Origin: Canna indica
Lineage: Eukaryota; Streptophyta; Magnoliopsida; Zingiberales; Cannaceae
Direction of reading: 5' to 3'
Length of the DNA: 64,000 nt
Assembly (NCBI GenBank): GCA_034359265.1
Contig: CP136894.1
Coordinates: 31,340,501-31,404,500, forward strand
Numbering within the stretch: position 1 is the first letter of the stretch; each line of letters starts with the position of its first letter. The notes under the pieces were generated by a model. The model had not been told where the DNA came from and did no database searches. It was given only the letters and a program-made list of their open reading frames with translations. Both the position numbers and the translations under genes were made by a program. Shown here one piece after another: positions 34,225 to 46,557 of the stretch.

Positions 34225-35267
34225 GGGTAAATACCCAAAAAAAACATGAACTTTGGATATTTTCCTATTTTTAGCATAAACTTTTTCTGTTAACAAGGAA
34301 ATACACAAACTTTCATTCTGTTACCCCGTTTAGCACTCACCGTCATTTTTGACGGTTTTTGTTGATGTGTCACTTAACAGTGACGACGTGACAAATTTTT
34401 ATTCTTGATTGAAGCCATGTAGAATAAATAATGCCACGTAGATTATATTATTGACTAAAATATTGACCTATCTTCCCAATTGTCTTCTCCACCACACCTT
34501 CCTCCTCACCTCCTCTCTCCGGTGGCGGCAGCACCCATTTCAAGCCTTTAAACTTCGTCGATCTCAGATGAGAGGTCGTGTAGACCTCTCCATCCAGACC
34601 TCCTCTCAAATGAGCCAGAGAGGTCGCACCAGAGAGGTGGCGAGAGGAGAGATCGGCAGAGAGGACGCGTCGCTAGAGAGGTCGCGCAACCTCTCTGGCG
34701 GAGAGGCGGAGAGGACGTCGCCAACCTCGTGTCAGGTCGCTGACCTCTCTAGCCGAGAGGACGCGCGTCCTCTCGGCCAGAGAGGTCCGCCTCCTCTCCG
34801 CCAGAGAGGTCATCGACCTCACGTCAGGTCGCTGACCCCTCCGCCAGAGAGGTCCGCCTCCTCTCCGCCAGAGAGATTACCCGACCTCTCTGGCGGAGAG
34901 GTTGCGCCTCCTCTCCGCCAAAGAGGTCGTGCAATCTCTCCAGTGGAGAGGTCAGCGATGGCGATGTCGACGACGATGAGCCTCTACCCTGCGACGGCAA
35001 CGAGCTCGTCCCTGGCGACGACCCGTGGAGTGCAGTTAGCGTCAAGGTCTTTGAGAAAAAGGACCATGTCATTAATAATAATCCACGTAGTATAAAATTT
35101 GCCATGTCGTCACCGTTAAGTGACACATCAGCAAAAATCGTCAAAAATGATGGTGCGTGCTAAACGGGGTAACAGAATGAAAGTTGGTGTATCTTCTTGC
35201 TAACAGAAAAAGTTTATGCTAAAAATGGGAAAAGGTCTAAAGTTCGTATTTTTTTGGGAATTTACTC
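34225..35267. mobile_element. Non-autonomous Mutator-like element (MULE)
   Basis: 1043 bp, flanked by the perfect 9-bp duplication AATAAAATA (34216-34224 and 35268-35276), the Mutator hallmark. The terminal inverted repeats are about 180-200 bp (34225-34400 and 35090-35267), beginning G(G/A)GTAAAT(A/T)CCC then an A-run and (A)TGAACTTT. No transposase is present. The centre is GC-rich low-complexity DNA, unlike the surroundings. It sits in the 3' LTR of copia H. Confidence 0.9.
34560..34960. repeat. GAGAGGT-rich repeat core of the MULE
   Basis: Many copies of CCAGAGAGGTC and its reverse complement (CTCTCCGCCAGAGAGGT and variants), so the core can fold on itself. A 214-codon open frame crosses it (34451-35095), but its Arg/Ser/Pro-rich product simply reflects the repeat. 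Confidence 0.7.
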
Positions 35268-36895
35268 AATAAAATATGATGTATCTAAACTAATTAAATT
35301 CCTATCAAATAGGAATAATAATTATCAGAATAAATTAAATTTCTATTAATTAATAGAATTGTAATTTATCCTCATAAATCATATATCTACTAATTTTATG
35401 ATTTATCCCCATATATCAAATTACTATTAATTAGGATTTAACCAAATAAATTAATTCCTAATTAATTGGTTAGGCTCATGGTTAGAAACTAATTTTTTCA
35501 CCGTGTATATTTGATTCAAAATCAAATTATATTTAATTCATAATTAAATACAATCCCTATCAAGTGGTTAATTAAATATTTAATTCATAATTAAATTTAA
35601 TCAATCACATAAAATATTATTATGTGTCAATCCATACAATTTAGGGATGCCCTACAAATTATGGTTACAGAGGAACTCCGTCCTCATGCATTCGTTCTTA
35701 TAGGAAACACATTTCATATTATGTCCATAAACGAGATCCATGATCGAGTTGAAGCATGTCCATGCTAGTAGAGATATAATGCCGCATTCAGACTCTATCT
35801 CATAATGCCTGTTACGAGGTTACCCTATTGTGTGTGACCCATTCGGCCCGACACTAAGCCAGCAGTGAGTTGTGTATAACAGAGAGTCGAATCTGATAGA
35901 ATGACTTCTATTCAAATCTTACGAGCTAGCCTCAACTAAACCCCTTTATTGTGATTGTGAGGGACTTCATTCACAAGTCAATATTGACATCTAGCAACGT
36001 GTAAAGACTACCCGGATAGTGTGAGGTTCAATCTACAGGGATCGAATGCCCTTCGATGATTAGTTATCGTATAACTAAATCCCGCGGTTACAATGTCCTG
36101 AAGTCGACTAGGGTAAGGAAGAAGTGTCAAAACATTAATACCGATTCATATGTATTCCACCCGCCAAGATGTCATCTCAATAATGAAACGTCAAAAACAT
36201 CTTCCTGACTTTCATTTCTACTCTGGCAAGAGATTCCCGAGTCGACACTTGCAGGAACACATAGGATATTTTGTCCTCTTACTAGGAGTCATCGATTCCA
36301 GTTGGTTGCTCACCTACTACCATGAATGCTTTCCCATGCCCAGTAATACTCGGCACATGACACTGAGGGCCACAGAGGGATAGAACAAAAGCAATGGATC
36401 ATCACTCACTAGGTAATCTTGACAACCTCAGGTCCAAGGACTGCTTGCACCTACTATCAACCGAGGAACATCCTATTGACACTCATGTAAGGATTCTATT
36501 TTGTGTTACTCATGTAGGTTCGTTTAGTGAACTCATTCCCTAATGAGCATTTGCACTTGTACAATAATGACAGCTCATAGGTAACTGTGAGATCAGCTCC
36601 CCCCTATCGTATAGGGCATGTACCAAGTGCACTAGTCTATTCAGAATCACCGATCCCCTAATTAGTGATCCTACGACTAGGAACATTTAGAACATGGGCA
36701 TTTGGATTCCATGTTTCACTGGCATGATCTCATCATGGCCTCAGAATCATTTGCCCGAGTTCATGGGGTTCATCACAATCTTTATGAACAAAAGATGCAA
36801 CATATGATGAAAAAGTTGCCACATTAAGTTGATTACCCTCAAATAGTCTCTAAACACATCGACATGTGATTGGCTCAAGGGTACTATTCCTTTTA

Positions 36896-38500
36896 CTCTC
36901 TCACTTGCACTTTAGGCAATCATCCTAGTATATGTATACCAAATTTCAGTGGTGATCAAATCTACTATTGTGGTAATTAGTTTAATCTACATAAATGTCT
37001 TTCAGTCATCACTTCTTTCCAACGACGAGGTGATACCGCCTTTTAAGAAAAGCAATGATCTTCACGGGATCTTAGTTCCTTAAATTTGAGCAACAGTCCT
37101 AGTATTGTCATAAAATATCGGTGTTGAACTGGCAACCTCAGGAGCAACTCCCACTGAATGATAAACTACTTTATCTGATGCTATCCTAAGCGGCAGAGTA
37201 AGTAGCAAAGCACAAAGCCTTGATCACCTTACCGATTATAGGCCCAGCTAGGAACACTTTCCTGCTTACTACACCACCATTAAAGGTATTCTTATACCAT
37301 CGTATGGTTTGATCGTCGTATAGAACACCTCTCATCCTTCTCAAGTGCCTGAGAGAGTTCTCCATTTGCTCTTCAATGTTATTCTCTAGGGTTTTGCCCG
37401 AAAACTACTAGATACCTCTAAGGTATAAGCAATATCAAGCCAAGTGCAAAGCATCGCATGATGGATCCCACTACCGAAGCATAATGGGTCATTCTCATCG
37501 TTTGTCTTTCCTCAAATGTCTAAGGAGACATCATCTTGAAGAGACTGATGCTATGACTCATAGGCAAGTAACCTCTCTTTTACTGCCTTCTATGCTAAAC
37601 CTCCTTAGCATTGTGTCAATATACATGCACTGGGGCAATCCTGGCATCCTTTTAGACCTATTCCCAATAGATCTTAATACTGAGTATATATGAGGCGTTT
37701 CCCAGATGTACCATGGAGAATCAATATGGATAATAACTGGAGCTTGGGAACTTATTTTTCCTACAACTATGTGATGTAATATGACTACACTCCCACTAAA
37801 CACCTTATCTACACAAGGTTCAACCACATTTTTGATAAAATCAAAACCCTTTTGACTATCTCATCAAAATGGATGTTTCAACTCTTCGGTGCTAGTTGTA
37901 GTCCATAAATGGACCTCTGCAGCTCACATACCTTACTTGGTCCAACCAAGGATACAAACTCCTCTGGCTATGTCATATAGACTTCTTCATAACGGAAGAA
38001 CACAGTCTAGACACCCATTAGCCAGATCTCGTATTCATAGTACGCACTGATGGCTAGCAATATCCTGATGGACTTGAGCGCTGGAATTGGTGAGAATGTC
38101 TTATTGCAGACAAGCTATTGTCTAGGTTAGATCTCATTCATAGCCAATCTGGTCTTATAGGTCCACACCTTGCCAGCTGCTCAGATCTTTCCTAAAGATC
38201 CACCTGCACCCTATAGGAGTTATCCTTTTTGAGTCGGACAAGCAAAGTCTGTACTTGGTTTGAGTCCAGTTTGGATTTCATAATGCCACCGCATAATGTC
38301 AACACATTTGACCATTAAGAGATCATGGATTGCCTGAATCTAGGTCATACCCTATGGCTAGATATCATCACTCAGGCAATCTACACAGTCTCCTAGAAGA
38401 GTGATGGGAAGTAATAATTACATGGATTGGTTTAACTTGTGGACTTTCCACTAGTTGTTGCGATCTTATTTGTGGTTGTTGAACTTCACCAAGTTCAACA
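36896..38500 (-). pseudogene. RT and RNase H of copia H, heavily decayed
   Basis: In changing minus-strand frames I can read the copia RT hallmarks: a KPIGCRWIF-like piece near 38200, VYMTQPEEF-like and KVCELQRSIYGL-like pieces near 37900-37980, then EPCVDKVFSGS at 37820, RSKRMPGLPQCMYIDTMLRRFSIE around 37600-37660, and RNase H traces to about 37000. Stops are frequent and the YVDD region near 37720 is degraded. A pyrimidine-rich stretch just right of 36895 is the likely PPT. Confidence 0.75.
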
Positions 38501-39480
38501 TATCTTCCACTCCCACTTTCCTCGACAAACAACTTTTCTCAGAAAGTTGTGACAAAACTCCTTTTGTTGAGTTGGGAGAACTTGATACCCAAAATACTTT
38601 TTAGGGTATGCCTCAAAATTTGCACCTGGTCAAGTTTGTCATATGCTAGGCAACCCCAAATCACGAGAGGTCTCAAACTCGGTTTCTTGCCATTCCATAT
38701 CTTATATGGTGTAACAAAGACAGACAAAATTATGGCCGCTACAATAGCTTATCCTCTGAAAAGAGATTGGAAGCTAAGTATGAATCACATTATATCCAAT
38801 AAGGTGTGATTCCTCCTTTCAGACACACCATTGTGTCAGGAGGGGTCCATACAGAGATAATTTTATTATCTTCGAGATAATTCACAAACCTAGTGGATAA
38901 GTATTCTTTGACTCGATCCAATTGAAGGCCTATAATACCTTTTTCAATATGTTTCTTTAACTTCACCTTCATACTCCTTAAACGATTCAAAGGTATCAGG
39001 TTAGTGCCAAAGCAGGTGAATGTACCCATCCCTAATCATATCGTAGGAGTATCCTTTACTAGCTTGAGTTGTTATTGACCTGCATACACCTATGTTGGCC
39101 AACTCTAATCAACTCAGTGAGTCTTTCGCTAGGTTTGTTGATTAGAGACTCGGTCAGGATCTCCTTTAGACACACTTTTCAAGTTATGACTGTGATTAAT
39201 ATTCACCCAAAGTCATAAAAGCCAGAAGTAGGTGGGGTTAATTTTACCTCTTTGTGCATTCATACAAAAAATATTTATTATTAACTTTAAAACCATTAAA
39301 CCAATTGAGACGTGTCTAGTCGCATACAACTCATCAGAATGGTTCATGTGGCAACTATTGCCTTTTAAAGAACTTTTCACGACCTTGTTCAGACGACAAA
39401 GGAAAAATGAAGTTCTTTTAATAGCACAGGAGTAAATCAATTATACAATTCAATGGTATTTGCCGAATAGCAAACTTATA
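38501..39480 (-). pseudogene. Integrase region of copia H
   Basis: Pieces of a copia integrase on the minus strand: a GAG-pre-integrase-like part (39440-39213, with LNKVVKSSL and HMNHSDELYATRH), the core (39029-38790, RLRSMKVKLKKHIEKGIIGLQLDRVKEYLST then NKIISVWTPPDTM), and the end of the core (38727-38539, TPYKIWNGKKPSLRPLVIWGCLAY, a very typical copia motif). Several frame changes separate them. Confidence 0.8.
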
Positions 39481-39627
39481 TAATAGGTTCCTATGGCTAA
39501 GGCTGCAACTCATGCACCTATCGCCTTCCCAAAGGTCGTAATTGCCTTTTGTCAAGTCTTCTATTTTTCTTTTTCTCCTGCAACATCTTGCAGATGATGA
39601 TTGATATCAAATACTCAGTATCGAATA

Positions 39628-40519
39628 TCATAAAGTAGAGTTTAATGACGAAGCATTAATAATAACGTACGCACCTGAAGCGACGGTTTCAAAAACCATC
39701 TTCAGTTTTAACTCTGTAATATACTCCTTGCAGTTGCGCTTCCAGTGGTCATCTTTACCACAATGGTAGCAGGTGCTACTGGGAACAACTTTCCCTTTTT
39801 TCTTGATATTTCTCATGAGTTTCATAGTTCTAATTTTCACTTTGTTGTTAATAGAGTATAACTTTGCCTCAGAGGCATTTCCCACTAACAAGATTGTGTC
39901 CTTACCCTTCACAAGGTGGGACTCAGCAGTCATCAGCATATTAAGGAGCTTGGGAAGCGAGACGTCCTGCTTGTTTATGTGGAAGTTATCAACAAACTGT
40001 GAAAACGAATTCGGGAGGGATTGGAGTACTAAGTCCTGACTTAGTTCCCTGTCCATAAAGAACCCCAACCTCTCAAACTCAATCAAATTGATTAGTTTGA
40101 GGACATAGGTCAAGAGTGTTATCCTCCATTTTGGCACGAAAGAGTTGTTTAGATAGCTTGTACCAAGTTGTCCTCATATGCTCACCATACAACAACTTGA
40201 GCTGATCGAGGATAGCTTCGGTATCCAAATGTTCATGTTGCTTTTATAACTCATCGGACATGGATGCCAACATTGTGCATCGAACAATGGTGCTATCTTC
40301 ACTCCAAATTTCTTGTAGCTTCTCATAAGTTGTCCTCTCTTCCTTGGTGTAATCCCCTTCCCCAAGGGGCATGGCATCGGTCCCGGAGAATCCAAAAAGT
40401 GAGATATCTAGATTCTCATAAATGAGGACGATCCTCAAATTTCACATCCAATCAATGTAATTTGGTCTAGCTAATTTATTTTCATTGATGAAGCAATCTA
40501 ACGACAGTAAAGGTGACAT
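39628..40519 (-). pseudogene. gag of copia H
   Basis: Starts with an ATG read from 40519. The first residues include NKLARPNYIDW, matching the start of Tork-type Gag. An in-frame TGA follows about 26 codons in, then MPLGEGDYTKEERTTYEKLQEIW and CTMLASMSDEL. The rest (40137-39628) has the Gag core (DRELSQDLVLQSLPNSFSQFVDNF) and a CCHC knuckle, CYHCGKDDHWKRNC, where the usual Gly before His is Asp. Frames change near 40200. Confidence 0.85.
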
Positions 40520-41876
40520 GATGTACTACAAAGAAAATAAAGACATGAATGAGCAGATATTTTACATGCATATTTATTGAGGTCTTTTAATTAATCACGT
40601 GTCTCACTAATTTTTGCAGTTCCATAATACCCTCCGGTTTGGAAGCGAGAAGTCCTCATTGGTAGACTTTCTTAGGGGAGAATGGAATCCCACTTTTCCT
40701 ACTCAGATCTCGCATGTAACATGACAAACCCTAATTGGTTCATGGGTAGGTAACTCTTTACTGATCACATCACTATGTGACTTCCATATGTATTTGCCTC
40801 TAGGGCAACCATGGTCTTGTGTGTGCACAACAAACCAAGGAGCCCTAGTTGTGTCGGACCCATCATTCGTATGCCCTAGAGATAAAACAACTACCCTTGA
40901 GTGTAGCTCAACAAGGTAACTTATGTTCAAGCCGGTAGCATAGACACAAAAGAGATATGTGCCATATGAGGTGCAATGTGTCTATTAGCACAAAAGGCCT
41001 TGTGTGTGCACAACAAACCCGTTGTAACAATAGACACACTTGTCTGTCATAACGATGGAAGGTGTGATCGATATTCTTAATATCTTAGCCATTTGGACTC
41101 AATATTATTGGAGGGTTTTTTCATGCAGTTATAATTATCTAAGCTATCAACAAATGAAGCAAAAGCAATAAATAGAAGCATAAAGTAAACAAGGATGATT
41201 ATGGATGTTCTAAGGGTTTCACCCGAGCCACCGGGCGAACCAAGGCCATCATCCTAGGATTTTAGGGAACTCCGTCTCGCCAAGGCGCTGCCCAAAATCA
41301 CCTTGTAGGTTGCCTGTTCCATCAGTGCCTTCCCGGGGGTTCAAGCCGTCATCAACATGGCGCCGAAAACCTCCTCTCCGTGCGCGCACCAAATCGGGGC
41401 AGCAAGAGGATTACAATCATAATTATCAAGAGGAAGATAGGGGTACGCCCTATTTAAAAATTACATTGTTGAAATTTCATATATTTACAAGCAATCATCA
41501 CAATCACGTTTTACACACAGTCACATGCACATTGGGCTCATCCGTAATCATCCTTTCATGCATCACATCATATATGAAAAAAAGGAAAAAATAAAATCCA
41601 AAATTGCGCAAATCCGATCACGTTTCCACCCAAAACGGTTCAAACAACACATGCTGAATTTTTTAGGTTCTCGGGGCTGTTCAACCATGAACCCATTGTA
41701 TTTTTGAGTTTAAATTCTGTCCAAAATCAATATAGATAGATAGCATGAACCGTGGAGCCAAGAAAACAACTCAAAAACCCCCAAAAATCAAAACCGGGCA
41801 GCATGACGTTTAGGGAGTGAACGGTTTGTAAATGTGACCAAAACGCGAAATAAAATTCCAAAAAATTGCTAAAGGT
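40520..41876 (-). other. Leader of copia H
   Basis: About 1.36 kb between gag and the primer site with no coding similarity. The length is unusual for a copia leader. Short phrases recur (TTGTGTGTGCACAACAAAC at 40817 and 40998; GGAACTCCG-type blocks), but I see no clear further insertion. Confidence 0.5.
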
Positions 41877-41889
41877 GGCTCTGATACCA
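41877..41889 (-). other. Primer-binding site of copia H
   Basis: Reverse complement TGGTATCAGAGCC next to the 5' LTR, an initiator-Met tRNA site. Confidence 0.9.
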
Positions 41890-41890
41890 C

Positions 41891-44800
41891 CGTTAGGATA
41901 GGAATAAAAAATGCAGTGGAAATAGAAATTTAAAAATTTAAAACCATCCTGAAAATAATGATCTACTTTAGCAATATTTAGGAATTAATTTAACATCAGA
42001 GAAGTGGGAGAAGGTACACCTCAAACCGCGGTCGGTATGGCTGATCCTATCCTTGTCTAGAGACGCACATGTGCACGTCCTCCAATGATAGTTCACACCA
42101 AGCACCTCACAACAATAGGGGCAGCAAACACTGGGGCTCGTTGTGGCTCAATGGAGAAGCTTTCTCAATCCCGAAATCCACCTAGGCAAGGCTGGCCCTT
42201 CCACTAAGAACCGAGCACAATAAAGGGAGGAAGAGGGGATGAGAAAACCACAAAAAGAGAGGGTAGATAAAAGAATACCTCGCTCTCCATCTTGGACTCC
42301 TCCAACAAGATGAAGTAGACGGCACCCCCCAAGTAGAAGGCACCTTCAATTTGGCTTCACCAAAAGCCCGGGGAAGGAGGAAGAAGATGGTCGCCTACCA
42401 AGGGAGAGGAGAAGGGATTCTTTGGAACTTTTCTACTCAAGAACCCTCTCAAGAATTAGGTTCTTCATCACCCTTGAAGGAGGTTCAGCCACCAAGTTAT
42501 AGGGGGCATGGGTGGCTACAAGAGTAGACCCGCCCCCCCTTAAAAACTCTCCAATTCAAAATTTCGGGGTTTGCCTCCAAAAAATATTTCATATTTAATT
42601 GTTTCAAAATTAATTAAATTAAATTAAATATAAACTTTAATTTATCTCCATAAATAAAGAGCCTATCAATAGGAATCATAATTATCTAAATAAACCATTA
42701 TCCTAAACAATAGGAAAGAGGTTTATCTAAATAAAATATTGTTGGTGAAATGGCACACTAGAGAGGGGGTGAATAGTGTGTTTACTATATGATTTGCCTA
42801 AATTCTAATTTTAAATGTTTCCTTAATTCGATTAGCAAGATGCAATTATGCGATGCAGAAGCAAGATAAATGATAAAGCAATTAAGCACAACAAATGAAA
42901 TCAATGCTAACACAATAATTTTGTAGTGGTTCGGCCCCAATGCCTACTCCACTACCTAAGCAACCCTGCTTAGGATTTCCAAACTAGTTTTACTAGATTA
43001 ATTTGAGTTTCCCTTATACAAGAGGACTTTTCACCGGAAAGTCTCACTCTCGACCTAAGGTACTTCCACACCCGGAAGTCTCCGCCTTCTTGTCGAGAGC
43101 ACTTATCCCACCTCAACCCTAAGGGACAACTAAACTAATCCTAGTAACAACTACGTTTAATTACACAAGTGGCTTTCCTCTTTCTATACCAAGGATACCA
43201 CTTCACACACAAGACCAACCACCTGGTCTTCACACGCATAGATAAAATAGTTTAAATAACAGAAAAGATTTACAATTGAAAGAGCTTAAGGATAAACCAA
43301 AAATAAAAGCTCCTTTGCAAGCCTTTGGCTCCTTCAACTCGTCAAGGATGAGCTTGATCAGAACTCGAGTTGAGCCCGCAGTTGGCGCTTGAAGAATGAA
43401 CTCGACAGAGGAATAGGCGCGCTTCAATCAATCACTTGGAAGGCTCGAATCTTCCTTTTAGATGCTCAATAATCACTGTGGGAATCAAGAAAGAAATCTT
43501 AAAACAATCATAAGAGGTTATATTTATTCCTCATGAAGCAACGGCTGTTCAACGGAAAAAAATCTATATGTTACAGTCGCCGATCGAAGCGTCGATTGAA
43601 GCATCGGTCGACCGGTCCTTCGACCGCTCATTTTTTTCCTATGGTCGGTCGACCGTCAGACGCAGATCGCACAATCCGTGATTTTCGGTCGACCCATCGG
43701 TTCGATCGACGCGATCCGCGTCTACGCCTTTCAGCAGGTCGGTCGATCGATTGGTCGACCGCTGCTCTCTGCCTATTTCTGCCACCATTCGATCGACTAA
43801 TCGGTCGACCAAAATTGGTCTGGACTGGGCAGACTGGATCTTTGCTTGGGTTTTCTACTTCCGTCTTCACTACGTCTACTTATATAACATTTATTAATTT
43901 AAAGTTAAATAACTCGATAATATGATAACTTTAAAACATAAATGTTATATAAGGATTATAACCCATTTTAGTTCAATAAAAATATCTAAAAAATCAAAAT
44001 CCCTAAGGATCAAAATCTAGTTCTTGGGATCTAGTATAAGACAGAATTTTTCTAATTTTCCGAGTAAAGTATGGGTATGCTAGAGGCTTCTAGAAATTCC
44101 TTAAAAATACCTCGTTATCTAGTTTTGATCCAAGGAACAATTACCGCCATTTTTTATCTCAAGAAACTATCTAAGTCATATAGCTCTCCAACGATCTCCC
44201 TAGACTTAGTGAATTTCAAGGCGGTCTTGGAATTTCATGATTTGGGGTTCGGGATAGGTTTTTGGGTTCTTATGCATTATGATGAGGAATTTTAACATAT
44301 CTAAACACCCTAGTCCTAAACTCTAACCTCCCGAAGAATCCGAGCGTGTCGACCAACGTCCTTCCGATTTTCTGATTTCTCCGATTTTTCCAATCGCGAA
44401 CGTCGCGCGCTAACCGATATGGAACTTGTAAGATATTCTCAATGAAACCATTAGTTCCATGTTTGTTATCATCAAAACCATCAAGATCGAGATTAAGGCT
44501 AAGGCTGAAAACCTAAAGCCAACAAATATGATTTATCTAAACTAATTAAATTCCTATCAAATAGGAATAATAATTATCTAAATAAATTAAATTCCTATTA
44601 ATTAATAGAATTGCAAATTATCCCCATAATGAAACGTCAAGATGTTGTCTCAATAATTAAACGTCAGAAACATCTTCCTGACTTTCATTTCTACTCTGGC
44701 TAGAGATTCCCGAGTCGACACTTGCAGGGACACATAGGATATTTTGTCCTCTTACTAGGAGTCATCGATTCCAGTTGGTTGCTCACCTTCCACCATGAAT

Positions 44801-45367
44801 GCTTCCCCATGCCCAGTAATACTCGGCACATGACACTGAGGGCCACATAGGGATAGAACCAAAACAATGGATCATCACTCACAAGGTAATCTTGACAACC
44901 TCAGGTCCAAGGACTGCTTGCACCTACTATCAACCGAGGAACATCCTATTGACACTCATGTAAGGATTCTATTTTGTGTTATTCATGTAGGTTCGTTTAG
45001 TGAACTCATTCCCTAATGAGCATTTGCACTTGTACAATAATGACAGCTCATAGGTAATTGGGAGATCAGCTCCCCCCTATCGTATAGGGCATGTACCAAG
45101 TGCACTAGTCTATCCGAAATCATCGATCCCCTAATTGGTGATCCTACGACTAGCAACATTCAGAACATGGGCATCTGGATTCCAAGTTTCACTGGCATGA
45201 TCTCATCATGACCTCAGAATTATTTGCCCGGGTTCATGGGGTTCAACACAATCTTTATGAATAAAGATGCGGCATATGATTAAAAAGTTGCCTCAATAAG
45301 TTGATTACCCTTGAATAGTCCCTAAATACATCGACATGTGATTGGCTGAAGGGCAATATTCCTTTCA
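41891..45367 (-). repeat. 5' LTR of copia H (contains a solo LTR)
   Basis: Left end CGTTAGGATAGG (mutated TGTTGGGATAGG), right end ATTCCTTTCA followed by target copy CCCGA. It is about 1.69 kb without the solo LTR. It has extra sequence near 42181-42225 and lacks about 0.8 kb near 44620 relative to the 3' LTR. Confidence 0.85.
42740..44524 (-). mobile_element. Solo LTR of the TR-GAG/Sirevirus-like family
   Basis: 1785 bp, TGTTGGTGAAATGGC to AAAGCCAACA, with the perfect duplication AATAT (42735-42739 and 44525-44529). It has the GTGGTTCGGCCCCAATGCC block and the GGTCGACCG palindromes (43594-43815). It is the longest simple copy of the family LTR here and shows what the TR-GAG-1 LTRs have lost. 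It inserted into the 5' LTR of copia H. Confidence 0.9.
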
Positions 45368-45372
45368 CCCGA

Positions 45373-45469
45373 CCCCAGTGCGGCCTCTACCTCGGCGTCG
45401 ACCCCGGTCCCTCCGGCTTGCTGAATTGCTACCACTCCCACTCATCACTGCCTCACGCTGAGCTTCCAT
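45373..45469 (-). pseudogene. First codons of gypsy D gag
   Basis: Minus strand from ATG at 45469: MEAQREAVMSGSGS then an RR/RG-rich stretch (RRDRGRRRGRGRTG), the basic start typical of Tekay-type Gag. It resumes at 33453 across copia H. Confidence 0.75.
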
Positions 45470-45667
45470 CACTATCAAGAAAAGCACAATAGAAAATAAC
45501 CGCATTAAGTGCAAATCTAAATAAAATTTTATCATGATCACAAGTACCGCTATTGATGCGGGCCGTCTCCGTAGCTCAGTCTCATGAATAGAGCACATTG
45601 TATATGACACACTAACTCCTGTCTATACAGTACTCTATGTTGTAATGACGTAGTCAGGACCTAACCT

Positions 45668-45680
45668 GGCTCTAATACCA
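45668..45680 (-). other. Primer-binding site of gypsy D
   Basis: Reverse complement TGGTATTAGAGCC, an initiator-Met tRNA site with one change, 3 bases from the 5' LTR. Confidence 0.85.
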
Positions 45681-45683
45681 CTT

Positions 45684-46557
45684 TGTCACACCACAATAAT
45701 TGGGTCATGTGACCGGCCAAAGTGTGGTCAAGCACCTCGAGGCCTAAACCAAACAAACAGGTAGTTAAACACACCAAATGACGTAAATAGCTCAGTCTTA
45801 TCATGACTTAACTCAACACGACTCGACTACGTCAACCAATTCACAAGATTGCTACCGGAGTCCGCCGCCATCAGCTGAGTCGTACCTCAGCGATCACGCT
45901 CTGCAAAACAAACAAACATTATAAAGGTTGGTGCAAAAACTCATTGAGTGGTCGCCCGACCTTCACCAAGTGGAAACAAGATAACAAGTAACACAATAGA
46001 TAAAATGAGTTCAAATGATAGAATAATTAAATAATGAAACATATTCTCATCCAACTCTAAACGAGAGTGTTCTCTAAATATTCAACCACCAATCCCAAGC
46101 ATTTGCCCAACCGACTGCCCACACGAACCCCCATCTCGAGCTCACTGATCTAGGAAGGCCCTCTAGAATTAGCATCCCAACTCGGTCGGGTAGGCCCTCC
46201 GACCCATGATCACTCATACGCTAAACATACCACTTGGCCCAATATGCGGCCCATGATCACCTCGTGCTCGAAGCGCGCTTCTCAGCCTATCCGACCCAAT
46301 ATCATCTCGTGCGTGGAGCGCACAACTCGGCCTACCCGGCCCAATATCATCTCGTGCGTGGTGCGCACCACTCGATCCAATAAGGCCCACTGTTATCTCG
46401 TGCGCGGGGCACACCACTCGATCCAATAAGGCCCAACAATGCCTCGTGCGCCATGCGCACCACTTGGCCTAATAAGGCCCAATAAATATCAATTTAAAGA
46501 AGCACCAACTACAAAACACTCCTTCGTTTCTACGTCTCGCAGAACGTCGGTCCGTAT
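45684..46557 (-). repeat. 5' LTR of gypsy D, truncated
   Basis: TGTCACACCACAATAATTGGG, then blocks matching 25648-26400 of the 3' LTR (TGACCGGCCAAAGTG, CTCAGTGAGTGGTCGCCCGACC). Similarity fades after about 46490, and the LTR is cut at 46558 by a Sirevirus-like LTR. Confidence 0.8.
46210..46480. repeat. 45-bp minisatellite in 5' LTR of D, expanded
   Basis: Five to six units of the CAATATCATCTCGTGCGTGG..GCGCACCACTCG type. The 3' LTR has about four, so the two LTRs differ in copy number. Confidence 0.75.

Larger units (their letters stand above)
33454..36895 (-). repeat. 3' LTR of copia H (contains a MULE)
   Basis: TGTTGGGATAGGAATCG at the left, ATTCCTTTTA at the right. Without the MULE and its target copy it is about 2.39 kb. 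It is longer than its partner because the partner lacks roughly 0.8 kb corresponding to about 35370-36165. Confidence 0.85.
33454..45367 (-). mobile_element. Copia element H (Tork-like), complete but decayed
   Basis: Full-length Ty1/copia element on the minus strand with the perfect target duplication CCCGA (33449-33453 and 45368-45372). The right LTR (41891-45367) is 5', followed by the Met-tRNA primer site, a long leader, gag, integrase, RT/RNase H and the left 3' LTR (33454-36895). The order integrase before RT is the copia order. Each LTR has its own later insertion: a MULE on the left and a solo LTR on the right. The polyprotein is broken throughout. Confidence 0.9.
25648..46557 (-). mobile_element. 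Gypsy element D (chromovirus), host of two insertions
   Basis: Minus-strand Ty3/gypsy element. The 3' LTR is at 25648-27540 and pol at 27541-31860 (interrupted by a solo LTR). Protease and gag lie at 31861-33453, interrupted by copia H (33454-45367). The gag start is at 45373-45469, the leader and Met-tRNA primer site reach 45680, and the partial 5' LTR runs from 45684. All genes are decayed. The 5' LTR is broken at 46558 by a Sirevirus-like element, so the far end and second target copy are outside the window. Confidence 0.85.

Noticed and set aside
34451..35095. 214-codon open frame as a protein-coding gene
   Set aside because: It runs across the GAGAGGT repeat core and into the terminal repeat of the MULE. 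The Arg/Ser/Pro-rich product mirrors the repeat and has no domain.
43533..43925. 130-codon frame rich in Arg/Ser/Asp
   Set aside because: Created by the GGTCGACCG palindromes of a solo LTR; similar frames appear in the other family LTRs in different phases.
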